In this document: positions 49,301-59,805 of the stretch, in pieces
Layout: each line of letters begins with the position of its first letter
Position numbering within the stretch: the first letter of the stretch is position 1
Origin: Platycnemis pennipes
Taxonomy: Eukaryota > Arthropoda > Insecta > Odonata > Platycnemididae
Direction: 5' to 3'
DNA: 64,000 nucleotides
NCBI GenBank assembly: GCA_933228895.1
Contig: OW121848.1
Location: forward strand, 96,243,470 to 96,307,469
Made by a program: the position numbers and the translations under genes
The notes under the pieces: model-generated
Database searches by the model: none
Told to the model about the DNA's origin: nothing
Seen by the model: the letters and a program-made list of their open reading frames with translations, nothing else

Positions 49301-52300
49301 CCAACACTGGACTACTGTGAGGCTGACCTTCGTATGTTAAAAGTCTCCTCCCTCTCAGCTCCAAGTTGTTCATCTCTTCCTAGATCAGAAATTCAGCCAT
49401 CTTTCCCCATTCACAAAGTCACCTACCCTGTTCTCTACGCTTTGAGATTACTATTTACCAACCTATAAATAAAGGGGAGGACTTAAAGGTAGGGGTGATG
49501 ATTTTGAGGTAGAGGTCAGCCTAGAGGGGACTTACAATACAGTCCTCTTTTCCATTACATCCTTCACTACTTGTTCCACATGCACATGCATTTTATTCAA
49601 GGCCTTCATTTCCCATTCTTCCTGTTCACTTTTCCCTTGATGACTGTCACCATTGGGTCTCAAGATATGGCCAATTAGGTTGTACCATCTTTTCTAAAGG
49701 TTTTGTCAGGCCTCTTTTCTTCCGCTCTACTCAGGGCTTCTTTGTTTGCTACTCGCTCTATTTACCTTCCTCGTTCTCCTGTAATACCACATTTTGAATG
49801 CTTCCAGTCTTAACTCCTCTGCGGCTGTTGTCATTCCTGCTTCACTGGTATGAAGAAGCATGCCCCAAATGTAAATTTTAATGAAGTTTCCTTACTTCCA
49901 AGTTTGTATTTCCAGCTGTAAGTAGATTTTTCTGTTGGTAGAATGTGCTCTTCACATGTTCCATTTCACTAACAGTTTCCTTCTTGCTTTGTCCGTAGAA
50001 GATGATAGCAATACTCCCAGATAGCAGTACTCATTTGCGTATTCTTGACTTCGATTCCCAAATTTACATTGGTCTTTACCTCTTCTCTTGTACTGCATAC
50101 CATTCATTGCCTTGGTTTTTTTTATTGACTTTCAGGTGATATGCCATCAATGTTAACAAGTCTTCCTTAAATTTCTTACAATCTCTGTCATGTTTGCAAC
50201 ATCATTGCAAAAAGCAGCTTGCTAATTTTTCCCTTCTCATCCCTTAAGTCTTCTCTTTCTCTTCCTTGATAGCTTTCACTATGTAGACATTTAAAATTAT
50301 AGATTACAGTGCACAACTTTGTCTTACTCATTTCTTTATTCATTACTTTTGCTTCTTCAATCACATACAGTAAAACCTCGCTTTTACGTCCCCGCAATTT
50401 ACGTTTTCCCGCCATTAACGACTTTTTCTTCATGTCCTAATAATGTCCATATATCCGCAATGTAACGTCTTCCCTTTATTCACGCTAGCAAATTTTTGAA
50501 TGGTTCGCCATTTACGTTTTACGAGACGATTTTGCCGTGATTGTCGTCCTGGTTGCATAACTAGTGGTTGGACTCAACGCTCCGTGAAAGACAAAGTAAA
50601 AACTAATGCAGTAAGTTACCACTATGAAAGAGAAATAAAATTTGCCCAGGTATACCACCATTTATCGTGACCTCGCTCATCTGTGCAATTGTAATGCCGC
50701 GAGGGATTACAGTACACGTACGTCGTTTTTCTCGCGATTGTTGTTCAGGTTGCATAACTCGCGGGATGGCTGATGCTATCGCATTGGTGATGAAATTTTT
50801 CATTTATTTAAGAAGTGTATGCTTTTCAGCATTTGCGGTCTTGTCTTTCTTTTTTGGAGGCATTAATACAGATTTTAAAAAATCCTCCAGCCAAATTTCA
50901 TCCTCATATATCCTACGAACACACCCGTAAAATCATCTCATTCTTCTCTAGCTCGATTCTTAAGTAGCTTTGATAGAATATCACTATTATAGTCTCCACA
51001 CCTTCTTTTCTCATAATATTTACCCTAACTTACTAGCACGGTTGGATCAAGACTCCTGGCCTCAGTTCATCCTTATCTATGTCATTCTCCTCTTCTATTC
51101 CCAAGTTCCCTTGTCTATCATTAATGCCATGCAGTTCTTTTCACATTTTCCTTACCCCTATGCTGAATCTCGTTAAGTTCCATCAGCAGCTCTCCTGACT
51201 TAACAGTAATGAACAGTGTCTTGACCACTCTAGTGTCTACTATACCATCCCCCCCCTCCATCCTTTCTCAACTGCTTGCTGTTCAGCATCTTCCCTCATA
51301 CACCTGTAAACTAATTCCTGATATTCTCTCCAATTTACAACTGTACAATTTTTTCACACTCTTCCTAATCTTGGCCCAACCATATGTAATCTAGTTAATA
51401 TATCTCCCCATGTCCCCATGCATTTCAAATAAGGGATTTTGGCATTATTAAAGAGGTTTTGTTGGAACTATATTTCAATTTTAAACTTGTCATTCAATTA
51501 AAGCAAGAATTAGGCATGCAAAATCAAGAAGCAAGGAGTTATTCTTTCAGGCATAACTTTCATATAAAATTGCATACCCTCAAATTACACTTTCCCGCGA
51601 TTTACACTTTTTTCTCTAGTTCCCCTCAAAAGTGTAAAAGAGGGGTTTTACTGTATTTATATTACTGTAGCAGAAGTTGGTAAGTTACCCATTACAGGTA
51701 CTTTGCAGTAGCATTTGCTTTTGGGTAGATAATTTATGGAGAAATGCAGGTGACTGGATGTCTGAACATTATCATTTTCTCTCTGATTTAGCTGTCATTT
51801 GTATGTGCTGCTACAGAAACAGCATTCATATTCTGATATAGATAATCAGCCTGAGGAACTTATTTGCAGGGAATACTTTCTCCAGTTTTCTAAATGTGTA
51901 ATTATTTTCAGGTTTGGGACAAAATGCTAAAGAATGGAATCCCTCCTACTGTGTATACATATAACCTCTTGCTTAAATGTTGCAAAGAATGTGGCTGTGG
52001 GGAAGGAATTGATCTCAACAAGTTGTCAGCCAGTGATAGTGTAATTTGTATTCCTGGAAGAAATCCTCTGGAAACTTTGCCAATGGTATTTTTTTTAAAT
52101 TTCTTCTACCTTTTGTTAGTAGAATATGTAATATTCTTGGAGTAGAAGTGTACTTTGGATATCATGAACCCTGAGAAAGTTTTTATCATAAAATCCATTA
52201 TTATCTGTGTTGTTATGCATGGAGATAGGAGTATCAAACCTTCATGGAAGATAATTTTGTTGTTATCATCAATTACAATGATAATTCTAAAACTTACCTA

Positions 52301-55300
52301 AGTAACCTGTATTCTCTGCTAATGCAATGATGTCAGCAGGAGGTTGGTGGAACTTAAGCTCTGGAAAAAAATGATTGGACTCAGTAAAAAGTTAAGACTT
52401 GCGGTCAAGAAAAATACTCTATGCCTCGTACATATATTTCAGCATCAGATCTTTTAATCAGATTTAATAATCAAACTGGTGGAGGATCCATTGTGTAAAC
52501 ATAGAAGTTAAATCATCCTGAGGATAAATGTGTATTATCTGACTGTATAAGTATTACATTCATTATTTAACTGTAAAAAGAGTGGTTATTTTCTGAGTAA
52601 CTTTTTATCAATCAAGACACTCATTCAACCCCAATTCAATTTGGGCACAATTCAGGTCCCCCTGCTCCCTGCTGGACACAGTTTCATTTATTCATGAATG
52701 TTGCAAATTTTAATTCCTTTGTACCATACAGTTATGCAAGGAAGCTTCATTGCCCTCCTACTCTGAGATATATTTTTTACCCTTAGAGTGCTGGGGAACA
52801 CTATCGAGCGACTCCAATCTCTAGTGAAAAGTCCGGGGAGTGCTATCGCGCTCCTTCTGTATTGTCATTATTAATTGTTGGTTGCTCACTGATTGTTGAC
52901 TGATGACATTTATGTATTACTTTAAATATATTTTTTCCTGAACATCTGCAAAATTGGAAAAAATGCTCCGGCATTTTTAGCATAGTTCCTAGGATATTTT
53001 TGGCACCCAAAGGGTTAATTTGGCTTATGCAATAGTATTGCTCAATTGAGTAAATAGTTGCCCATCCACTGCAATGATGTCCATTGGATGTCCCGCATGG
53101 ATGTTACTGACATCCATGGGACATCCATTTGATGTTTGCCTTTGGATGTCCAAATGTCCCACTTGTGGACATCCAATGGATGTCCATTTAAGGATTTTGA
53201 AAGGATGTAGGCAAGTATTTCAGTTTCTTGGGATCTACAGATGCAACCCATATGCAGTGCGATCATAAGAGAGAAAAATTAAGTAATTAAAAAAATGTAT
53301 TCTGTAAATTATCTTTAAACAACATGTAAAGCTGTAGCTTGAACAGTTTTTTTTTCTATTGCTACTGTGCCTCAGTCAATCCCTCGTTACTCTATCCACT
53401 TCTATTTTTGTGGCTGCAGGGAATTGATGACACCTGTCAGTATAAGCTAATTATCAGAATAAGATATAGTTTCACACATCCTTGATATATGTAACAGGTT
53501 AACTCGCCTGAGAGGTCAGCTAAGTTGTGCCATTTTATTAAGCTGGTGTCATTACTATTATTGCATGAGATATTTTAATGATTGTGATGATTTATTTTCC
53601 CACATTATCCTTCATCATCATCATTGGTCAACAATCCTAGGATTGGTTTGATGCAGTTTTTCACTTGATTCTTCTATCGGCCAACATTTTCATTGTGACG
53701 TAATTCTTCTCTTTTACATCCTTCACAACCTGTTCCATGTATCTCATATGAGGCCTGCCTTTTCCAATCTTCCCGTTGCCTTTTCCCTCGACGATAGTCT
53801 TCATCAGGCCATCGTGTCTCAAGATATGGCCGATTAAGTTGTCCCTTCTTCTTTTTAGTGTTGTCAGCAGACTTCTCTTTTCTCCTACTCTTGTTAGGAC
53901 TTCCTCGTTACTTACTCAGTCGATCCATTTAATCTTCAGCCTTCTTCTGTAGCACCACATTTCAAATGCTTCCACCCTTTTCTTCTCCGCTGCTGTCATC
54001 GTCCATGCCTCACTGCCGTAAAGAAACATGCTCCAGATGTATGTTCTGATGAACTGTTTCCTTACTTGTTTTCTCTTCGCTTGTATTTCCTGCTGCAAGT
54101 ACATTCTTCTTTTGATAGAATGCCCTCTTTGTCTGGGCTATTCTACTAAGTATTTATTTCTTTCTTTGTCCATCTTTGATTACTCAGCATCCTAGGAAAC
54201 AGAACTCTTTCACCTCATCAAGTTTTTTTCTTTTCCTAGTTTGACATTGGTTTTGGCCTCATCTTTCTTGCTGCACACCAATATCTTAGTCTTCTTCTTA
54301 TTGATCTTCAGCTGATATCTGGCCATTGTCCTTTCCATGGTTACTAGAATCTTGTTCAGATCCCTCTCCTCTCTGTCTCTGCTATGAGTGCTATGTCATC
54401 AGTGAATCGCAGCATGCTTATTTTTTCTCTGTGCATAGTCACTCCAGAAGACTTCTCTTTGATTTCATTGATGGCTCTCTCAATGTAAACATTAAAAATT
54501 ACGTGAGACAGTGCACAGCCTTGTCTCACTCACATTATCCTTATGATACAAATTTTATTTTCCCACATTATCTATTAGGTAATAATTTTAAGGCTCATCA
54601 CACCATGAAACCAAGTCAACGTCTTCCATTTATTTCACTTTTGGAGTCTTATGAGCACATATGTAATGCAACTCATGAGCAATAACAAGACCGTCTCGAC
54701 ATACAGGCCTGACACTCACTTCTATGGTGTCATGAGAGTGATCCGACGAGAACACATAGTGCTGAGAAATGGGAGATGTGTTTTGAATACGTTGACTCAT
54801 TTAACGTTGTTACTCGATGTGGTTCTAATTCCACTAATAATATTCCATTGCCTACCTGTTATACACTTACCACCCCAATTTGAATGAAACAATCTAAATT
54901 TGATTATAATTTAGGCACTAACGGAACACAAATTTTGTTGTGTGTTGTAACATTTTGCCGTTTTATGGCATCACTTTCATTTTTAGATTAATTATTCAAA
55001 AGCGTGTTACTCATTGTTCCAATATTTTTCTTATCAGCATTGTAATTGTGGCACAAATACAAACCGCTCAGACAAAAAAAAAACATACCTAACTGACACG
55101 TTTTTCATTTATCTAATTTTTCAGTGTATTTTTCTATTTCAAACTAGCTCTGCTAAAATGCATAATGTTATACAATATACCTTATTCATACACATGCTTG
55201 GATAGATAAATTTTGGCCAGGGCAGTTTTCGCCAACCCTTAATTTGCCAGCTTTGTCACATAAAACTTAAGCGCTAAATTCAATTTTTATCAGAGTTACC

Positions 55301-56644
55301 CAAAAGCAAAACAAGCGTGAAACATGAAAATTGTCATCAGTAAAAGGAACCTATATGTTCAATCAAGTTGGGAACTTCATTTGGTTTTAAGCGAGTAGCA
55401 CTGCATGCTAATACTGCTACTGAGGTTTTCTTAATTCAAAATGTTCTCAGCAGCCATTAAACCACAAATACAAAGTGAATGACAATATGGTTATTAACCA
55501 CTAAAAGAAATACAGCTTTCAAGCTTTCCTGAAGGTAAAGAATGCTGAGAAAATACATATACAAACCCAAAGAAAAAAAAAAGTATTACTAAATGACAAC
55601 AGTTATGAGGAAACGGAAAGGAATTTAACCTGCAGCCTAGTACACCAATGTAAAGAGTGAAATAGGCATGTTACTTACCTGTATAATTTTGTTTTACCAC
55701 CGTGCACTTCAACTTAGGATTCCAAAACCACAACGAAACATATAAACTAGTAGTAATGCACAAATAATGCAAATAAATGCAACTACATATACGATTAAAG
55801 CAGCATGTTACACACTCCCAACCATGATCATACAAATATCAACAATAAGTCTTATAAACAAGCCGGGGAAACAATTGAGCAACACCTTTCCTTCACATTT
55901 CTTTCGTGATGTAACAGAGTAGTTTTCGTTCCATGCAGCAGGTCTGTATATTGAGATTACCCTTAAAAGCCCATTTACAACTAAAACCTCGGACTATTGG
56001 ACATCATTTCCTGGCCTCAATATAGATGGACCTTTTTAGGATGTCATTTTCATGGCATCCATTGGACATCCAAAGGATGTCCATAAGGAACTTGGAACTT
56101 AACTCCATGTCTGGATGTTAAATGGACGTTATGCGGAGGCTGGATAGGACTTCGTATTTATGTTGCATCATTTTTACTCATTTTGAAGAAATAATTTTCC
56201 ATTAAGTGGAGTTATATTTAATTATTGTTCTGCCTAATATTAACTGTAACTTCCCTGTGAAAAATGTTTAAGGAAGAATGTAGTACCTACTCTCTCTTAG
56301 AGAAGTTTCTTGCATTTCCATTGCAGTGTTGTGTTAACATTGAAGTGTAAAACCTTTAATTGCTTTGATTTAATCAGTGTAAATGTCTTCCCATTTATGC
56401 AGAGAAATGATATATTAACTTTACCAGTCAAGTTGATGGAAGAAACCCCAGCAAACAACTCGTCCACTGATTCTGCAAAAGACATGAAAGCAAAATCAAT
56501 CCCTGAAAATCTATGCCAACAAGGAGGCAGACTTGAAGGGGAGTTAGAAAAGTTAGAAGTCAATATTAATAGAGAAAATAACCAAAATGAAGTCATAGTT
56601 GAAGTTCTAGATGAATTCTTGAATCCAGCTTCACCGCAGGAGAG
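37065..56644 (+). CDS. PTCD1: PTCD1, mitochondrial pentatricopeptide-repeat protein, first six exons (partial)
   Basis: PTCD1 acts in the mitochondrial matrix on RNA; in mammals it affects leucine tRNA levels and 16S rRNA stability. Six exons join in phase to 395 aa, about half of the family length. The N-terminus (MISGAIKRLTSVRSC) is basic and suits a mitochondrial presequence. PPR units follow: EALGILDRGEISKPDGYVYG, MKKRGIKPRPSVYTSLFNAC, ESGYEPNDINYNAMIKAFGR, DQMIDRGIGVVSSTFAFLLQ and WDKMLKNGIPPTVYTYNLLL. Exon 6 is a low-complexity linker. The upstream GTG at 37044 is only the ORF edge; the ATG at 37065 is the supported start. Introns hold a TIR element, a 7.4-kb hAT insertion and LINEs. 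Later exons lie past 64000. Confidence 0.88.
37468..37596 (+). CDS. PTCD1: PTCD1 exon 2
   Basis: 129 bp between TACTAG and GTAAAC, phase 0. VSEALGILDRGEISKPDGYV then LLIKGCGNVGYTKKAFKLYN is a complete PPR unit. Confidence 0.88.
37694..37865 (+). CDS. PTCD1: PTCD1 exon 3
   Basis: 172 bp after CTTTCAG. MKKRGIKPRPSVYTSLFNAC to NDINYNAMIK, ending with one base of an Ala codon that exon 4 completes. Confidence 0.9.
38783..38828. repeat. GC-rich hairpin, 18-bp arms
   Basis: GGGGTGTGGCGGCGCCTG pairs with CAGGTGCCGCCGCACCCC with two mismatches around a 10-base loop. It lies inside the TIR element. Confidence 0.8.
39115..39326. repeat. Two CGGTCAATTGACCG palindromes, possible piggyBac-type MITE end
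   Basis: The 14-bp perfect palindrome occurs at 39115-39128 and 39291-39304, each followed by a CGGTCATT-TAG block. The second ends GTGTTAA, so a TTAA-flanked MITE end is possible. The left end is unclear. Confidence 0.45.
40000..40380 (+). mobile_element. Highly degraded RTE-like LINE fragment
   Basis: A reading KRLVRSLTWSVALYGTK followed by MRCGW resembles the LYG-ETWT and MWCWRR block of the RTE-like LINEs. The sequence is otherwise decayed. Confidence 0.4.
41001..41149 (+). CDS. PTCD1: PTCD1 exon 4
   Basis: 149 bp from CTTTTTACAG to GTAAGT. It completes an Ala codon and encodes FGRGGDIARAFNLVDQMIDR and VSSTFAFLLQACVSDKEAG, one and a half PPR units. Confidence 0.92.
43468..43549. repeat. 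Imperfect inverted repeat with AACGGAACT ends
   Basis: AACGGAACT then CTATTATTAA is mirrored by TTAATAATAACGG and AGTTCCGTT. The same AACGGAACTCTA and TTATTATTAA words occur at about 17818-17842, so it is part of an interspersed repeat. Confidence 0.55.
43840..44235. repeat. Cluster of CTTGAAA/TTGAAC words, direct repeat inside
   Basis: Dozens of TTGAAA, CTCTTGAA and CTGTTGAA words occur in 400 bp. A block of about 80 bp starting CTCTTGAAATCTGTCTTGAT is repeated at about 43962 and 44097. The reverse complement resembles the array at 47476-47770. Confidence 0.7.
44348..45623. mobile_element. Non-autonomous TIR element, about 1.25 kb
   Basis: TACCCAGCCGGCACAAG at 44362-44378 is exactly inverted at 45584-45600. 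The match extends outward through CCATATAGCTTAC against CCATAGAGCTTAC with a small gap, so the real ends are near 44348 and 45623. No transposase is visible. Confidence 0.7.
46150..46320 (+). mobile_element. Penelope-like element tail
   Basis: CACTTCGGACCTGAAGATGC then GGAATGCCGGCAAAACTGTC at about 46235-46285 aligns over nearly 50 bp with the tail of the Penelope fragment at 30478-30527. No coding part is present. Confidence 0.55.
47476..47770. repeat. Short tandem repeat, 21-24 bp units, and TTCAAG cluster
   Basis: GTCCCAACACAAACTTTCAA and shorter variants recur about eight times between 47476 and 47660, followed by looser TTCAAG and TTTCAA words to 47770. The ORF over it is only a translated repeat. 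Confidence 0.85.
49080..50365 (-). mobile_element. RTE-like LINE fragments, minus strand, decayed
   Basis: Two pieces lie in a row. 49080-49230 has the segment whose plus strand reads GCTTTCACTATGGAGACATT. 49240-50365 starts with a CATCATCATCAC tail and includes a minus-strand reading EAGMTTAAEELRLEAFKMWY. Both match the LINE at 53620-54530. Confidence 0.6.
50368..51653. mobile_element. pogo/Tigger-like non-autonomous element, TA target
   Basis: CAGTAAAACCTCGCTTTTAC at the left and GTGTAAAAGAGGGGTTTTAC at the right are imperfect inverted ends next to TA dinucleotides (50366-50367, 51654-51655). The CAGTAAAACC start is typical of pogo/Tigger ends. Inside, two diverged copies of a TCGTCC/GTTCAGG-GTTGCATAACT block lie near 50540 and 50735. 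No transposase is seen. Confidence 0.6.
51912..52085 (+). CDS. PTCD1: PTCD1 exon 5
   Basis: 174 bp, phase 0, from ATTTTCAG to GTATTT. VWDKMLKNGIPPTVYTYNLL then LKCCKECGCG and a linker ending in LETLPM. Confidence 0.9.
52780..53014. mobile_element. 235-bp piggyBac-type MITE
   Basis: The left end reads TTTA then CCCTTAGAGTGCTGGGG. The right end, inverted, reads TTAA then CCCTTTGGGTGCCAAA. CCCTT-G-GTGC ends and TTAA (one side changed to TTTA) fit a piggyBac-derived MITE. Confidence 0.5.
53070..53200. repeat. Cluster of GGACATCC / GGATGTCC octamers
   Basis: About nine GGATGTCC, GACATCC or GATGTCC words in 130 bp, in both orientations. A second, sparser cluster lies at 56010-56140. The pair brackets 3 kb of PTCD1 intron 5, including a LINE. 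Confidence 0.7.
53620..54530 (-). mobile_element. RTE-like LINE 3' half, minus strand
   Basis: The minus strand reads FIRTYIWSMFLYGSEAWTMT, KKRVEAFEMWCYRRRLKIKW, GHILRHDGLMKTIVEGK and, at the end, the CAATCCTAGGATTG tail. It is the same family as 18885-20372 and lies in PTCD1 intron 5. Confidence 0.8.
54531..56002. other. PTCD1 intron 5, gene-free stretch
   Basis: AT-rich intron. No coding or repeat signal was recognised. Confidence 0.5.
56010..56140. repeat. Second GGACATCC cluster
   Basis: TTGGACATC, CATCCATTGGACATCC and GGATGTCC words occur in both orientations, as at 53070-53200. Confidence 0.6.
56403..56644 (+). CDS. PTCD1: PTCD1 exon 6 (linker region)
   Basis: 242 bp from TTTATGCAG to GTATTT, ending with two bases of a codon. 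It joins exon 5 in phase and encodes RNDILTLPVKLMEETPANNS, a Glu/Asn-rich stretch, then EVLDEFLNPASPQE. The linker is less conserved, so the call rests on phase and splice sites. Confidence 0.72.
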
Positions 56645-58020
56645 GTATTTGTTATTTTTGTTTTGCCTTAATAATGAGTTGTTAATGTCAGTGAAACTTG
56701 TCTTGATTGGGACTATTCTTTATCAGAATGGTTTTTGATGACTCTTAAGTATGAGAGAAACAAAAACAGTTAATAAGTAATTCTTTATGGATGAAATTTA
56801 TTCATAATATATGATTTGTGGTTTTTATGTTTTCATTGTCTTCAATTAAAATGTTAATGAGTTTTTAAGTAATGCTTTAATCATGGATGCATATGTCTTC
56901 TTTTTTATGCACTTTCCCTGCATTATTCAATTACTTGCATATGTGGCTGTAAAGAAAGTTAAATTTTACTACCAAATATCATTCAATATATGAAACCTAT
57001 CATTCAATAAATGAAATTTATTTTAGTACAATGGAAGCCCACTATAGCAAGTGCTGACAAAAATGGTAATGTGCATTTGTTATTACCAATATGAATTTCA
57101 ATGTATCCCTATCGTCATGTATAATAGCAACTTAAGGGCGTTCTATACCTCCGCAGAAAACGGCTCTGCAGACCCTTGCGAGATCGAAGATAACGAGTTT
57201 AATATAAGTCGCAGAGCTGATCGGTTTTCATTGATCGTTAGATTAAGGATCAATGTGTGCGGTTTATGGAACAATATGTTCGTTAGCAGTACTCATTAAA
57301 GAGCTTCAGGCACTGAAAATCGTAAAAATAGCCCGATTTCAGCCTTTTTTCCTTTGACATTGAAATCGTAATGGAAACATGTGTTCCACTCTCCGCTGGG
57401 ATTCATCCTTCTCTTCTACTATTATATCAAACTCAAAGACCTTAGGTGCATACTAAAGTTGCTATTTATTATTTTCCGAACCATGCTTTCACTATTTTAC
57501 GTGCTAAAAATCTTTCGTTCCGTGGCGCTGCTCTAGTCCCCCCCCACTCCCGCTAACGTCACCCTCCACCTCCTGGCCCCTTATCTCTCTCTCTCTCTCG
57601 AACCATTCCAAGGCCACGTCCGAGCCACTTCGCCTCCCTCCGGCCCCTTGTCGAAAGCCAGAGCCCTCAGACCGAGCGAGCTCAGCAAGGATATTTTTTT
57701 CATTAGCAGGCAGGCACCGAGCCAGAAATTTGCTTCGGGGGGGGCTAAGTTTAGCACGTTTAGCCTAACTTCAATTCAGCCTTTCCCGTCGGTACCGACA
57801 TGAAACAAATGTCTTCCTTCATTTTCAGTGCTCGGTATTTGCTTTCACAGTGCCCATTCCTATCTGTTTTCTCTGGTTAAGCTCACTGTTTATCCTGTCA
57901 TGAAGCAGTTAATTTAACCGGCCCCAGAACAGAAGTTCAAATCATGCATACATATCAGATTACTACAGATACATACATATCAGATTGGTAGATTAAATAG
58001 TGGGTCGCTAAAATAATTAT
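56645..58020. other. PTCD1 intron 6, start
   Basis: AT-rich to 57100, then a GC-richer stretch. At 57540-57770 there is a C-rich block with a CTCTCTCTCTCT run, which may be the 5' UTR of the LINE that follows. The ORF at 57051-57299 has no recognisable domain. Confidence 0.4.
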
Positions 58021-58594
58021 CGGGGAAAATTCTAGCTGAAAAAGAGCACCAGGAGAGAAATAGATTGGGAGAAATAATTTCAGTCATAGTAGTGAATTGT
58101 CGTAGTTTAAGAAATAAAGTAGCCGAATTTCACCACCTCATAAAAAGTACTGATGCTGATATAATCGTACGCACAGAAAGATGGCTTTCGAAGAACATAT
58201 CAGATATGAAGTATTCCCTAAGTGTTTTACCGTATACAGAAAGGATAGAGTAAGCAGAAACGAAGGAGTATTATTTATAGCTGTGAAGGACCCGTATGTT
58301 AGTAGAAGAAAACTTATTTCAGAGCGAAGTGTAGTAAGTATTTGGTGTTCCGTTAAAAGTAAAAGTAGTGACGCAAAAAAAAGATATATGTAGGTGCATA
58401 TTACAGGCCACCGGATGCAGACATCAATTCTATAATGGAACTAGAGTCAGAGATAGGAACATTGATTTCTCGGAACAAATACAGAGGAATAATAGTAGGC
58501 GGAGACTTCAATCTCCCTTCGATAGACTGGAATACGTGTAGTTTTATAACAGGAGGTAAGGATAAGTAACTCTGCGAATCACTGTTGAACACCT

Positions 58595-59805
58595 TTACGT
58601 CACATTTTTTACATCTACTTCTACATAATACTCTGCAAGCCAACATAAAGGTGTGTGGTAAGTGGTGAATTCTCACCAAACATGCACTACATATCATGCA
58701 TAAAAAAAGGAATAGTACTCGTATATACTGTTCAAAACTACGCTATTTAAAAAAAGATAAAAATAGCGAAGCATACATTCAAAAACATGCCGTTAGTTGG
58801 GTTAGCTATAAGTCCTTATACCAACAGGCAGGTACCAATGTTATCCATTGCTACACTCGTACTGGATATATTTACCGTTATTCATATCCCTCAATATACG
58901 TAGAAAAAAGGGCATTTTGAATCTGTCAGTTTGGCAATCATTTTCTCTAATTTCGTGATTATGGTCCAGTCTACCATAGTAAGTTGGGGTTCACAAAATA
59001 TTTTTAACATCATCACTGAAAATATGGTCTTGGAATTTATTTTAAGAGATTATGTCTAAATTTCAATCTGCTACGATCTTCTTCAATTCAAGTGCTAAGA
59101 GGAGAGCTATTCATTTTCCAAAAATTCATCAAGAGACAATTATTAAATTTTAATTCTAAGTGCCATGTATCACACCAATCTTCAATTGCTTGTAGGTCAT
59201 CATTTAAATATTCTTTATCGTTTGGGCATAGAATTCCCCTGTACACTACAGTGTCATCGGCAAATAGACGAAGCTTACTTATGACAACCTTATTGATATC
59301 ATTTATGTAGAGGAGGAACAGGAGTGGACCTATCACGCTACCTGATGGGACACCCAAAGTGACTTTAATTGCCGGTGAGGTAACACCGTCCAAAACAACC
59401 CTTTGCACCCGATCATGCAGGAAATCATTTATCCATGATTTAATGTAACTGTCTATGCCATAATATTTTAATTTCAAGATTAGTTTGCTATGAGACACCT
59501 TCTCGAAAGCTTTTTTGAAATCGAGAAATATAGCATCCACTGGAATATAATTTTCGCCAGAAACTAAAATATTGTGAGAAAAGAGAGCAAGTTGAGTTTC
59601 ACATGATTTGCTCTTCCGGAACCCATGCTGAACATCGGCCAATAAATTCTGGCTATATAGTTGTCCCATGACTGAACTAATAATTATATGTTCCAGGACC
59701 TTGCATGAAATGGATGTGAGGGATATAGGTCTGTAGTTAGATGGCTGCTCCCTATCACCACTTTTAAAAATGGGTGTTACATCGGCTGCTTTTCAGTCCA
59801 TCGGT
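58595..59805 (-). mobile_element. CR1/Jockey-like LINE, 5'-truncated, nested in reverse
   Basis: On the minus strand the element starts near 59805 with a reading close to WKAADVTPIFKSGD and ends near 58595 with a T-rich tail and the CTACTTCTACATAATACTCT block. Its RT frame (59088-59669) is largely open. The host LINE coding sequence continues on either side, so this copy is younger. Confidence 0.85.
59088..59669 (-). CDS. Reverse transcriptase fragment of the nested LINE, open frame
   Basis: 193 codons with standard RT blocks: VQHGFRKSKSCETQLALF, AIFLDFKKAFEKVSHSKLIL, VTLGVPSGSVIGPLLFLLYI and the catalytic LRLFADDTVVYRG. The VPQGS motif reads VPSGS. The frame lacks the 5' endonuclease and most of the thumb, so it is not functional. 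Its openness against the many breaks of the surrounding element supports a younger age. Confidence 0.82.
   Translation of the reverse strand: MGQLYSQNLLADVQHGFRKSKSCETQLALFSHNILVSGENYIPVDAIFLDFKKAFEKVSHSKLILKLKYYGIDSYIKSWINDFLHDRVQRVVLDGVTSPAIKVTLGVPSGSVIGPLLFLLYINDINKVVISKLRLFADDTVVYRGILCPNDKEYLNDDLQAIEDWCDTWHLELKFNNCLLMNFWKMNSSPLST

Noticed and set aside
57051..57299. 82-codon ORF as a further PTCD1 exon
   Set aside because: No PPR pattern and no acceptor giving the required phase 2 join to exon 6.
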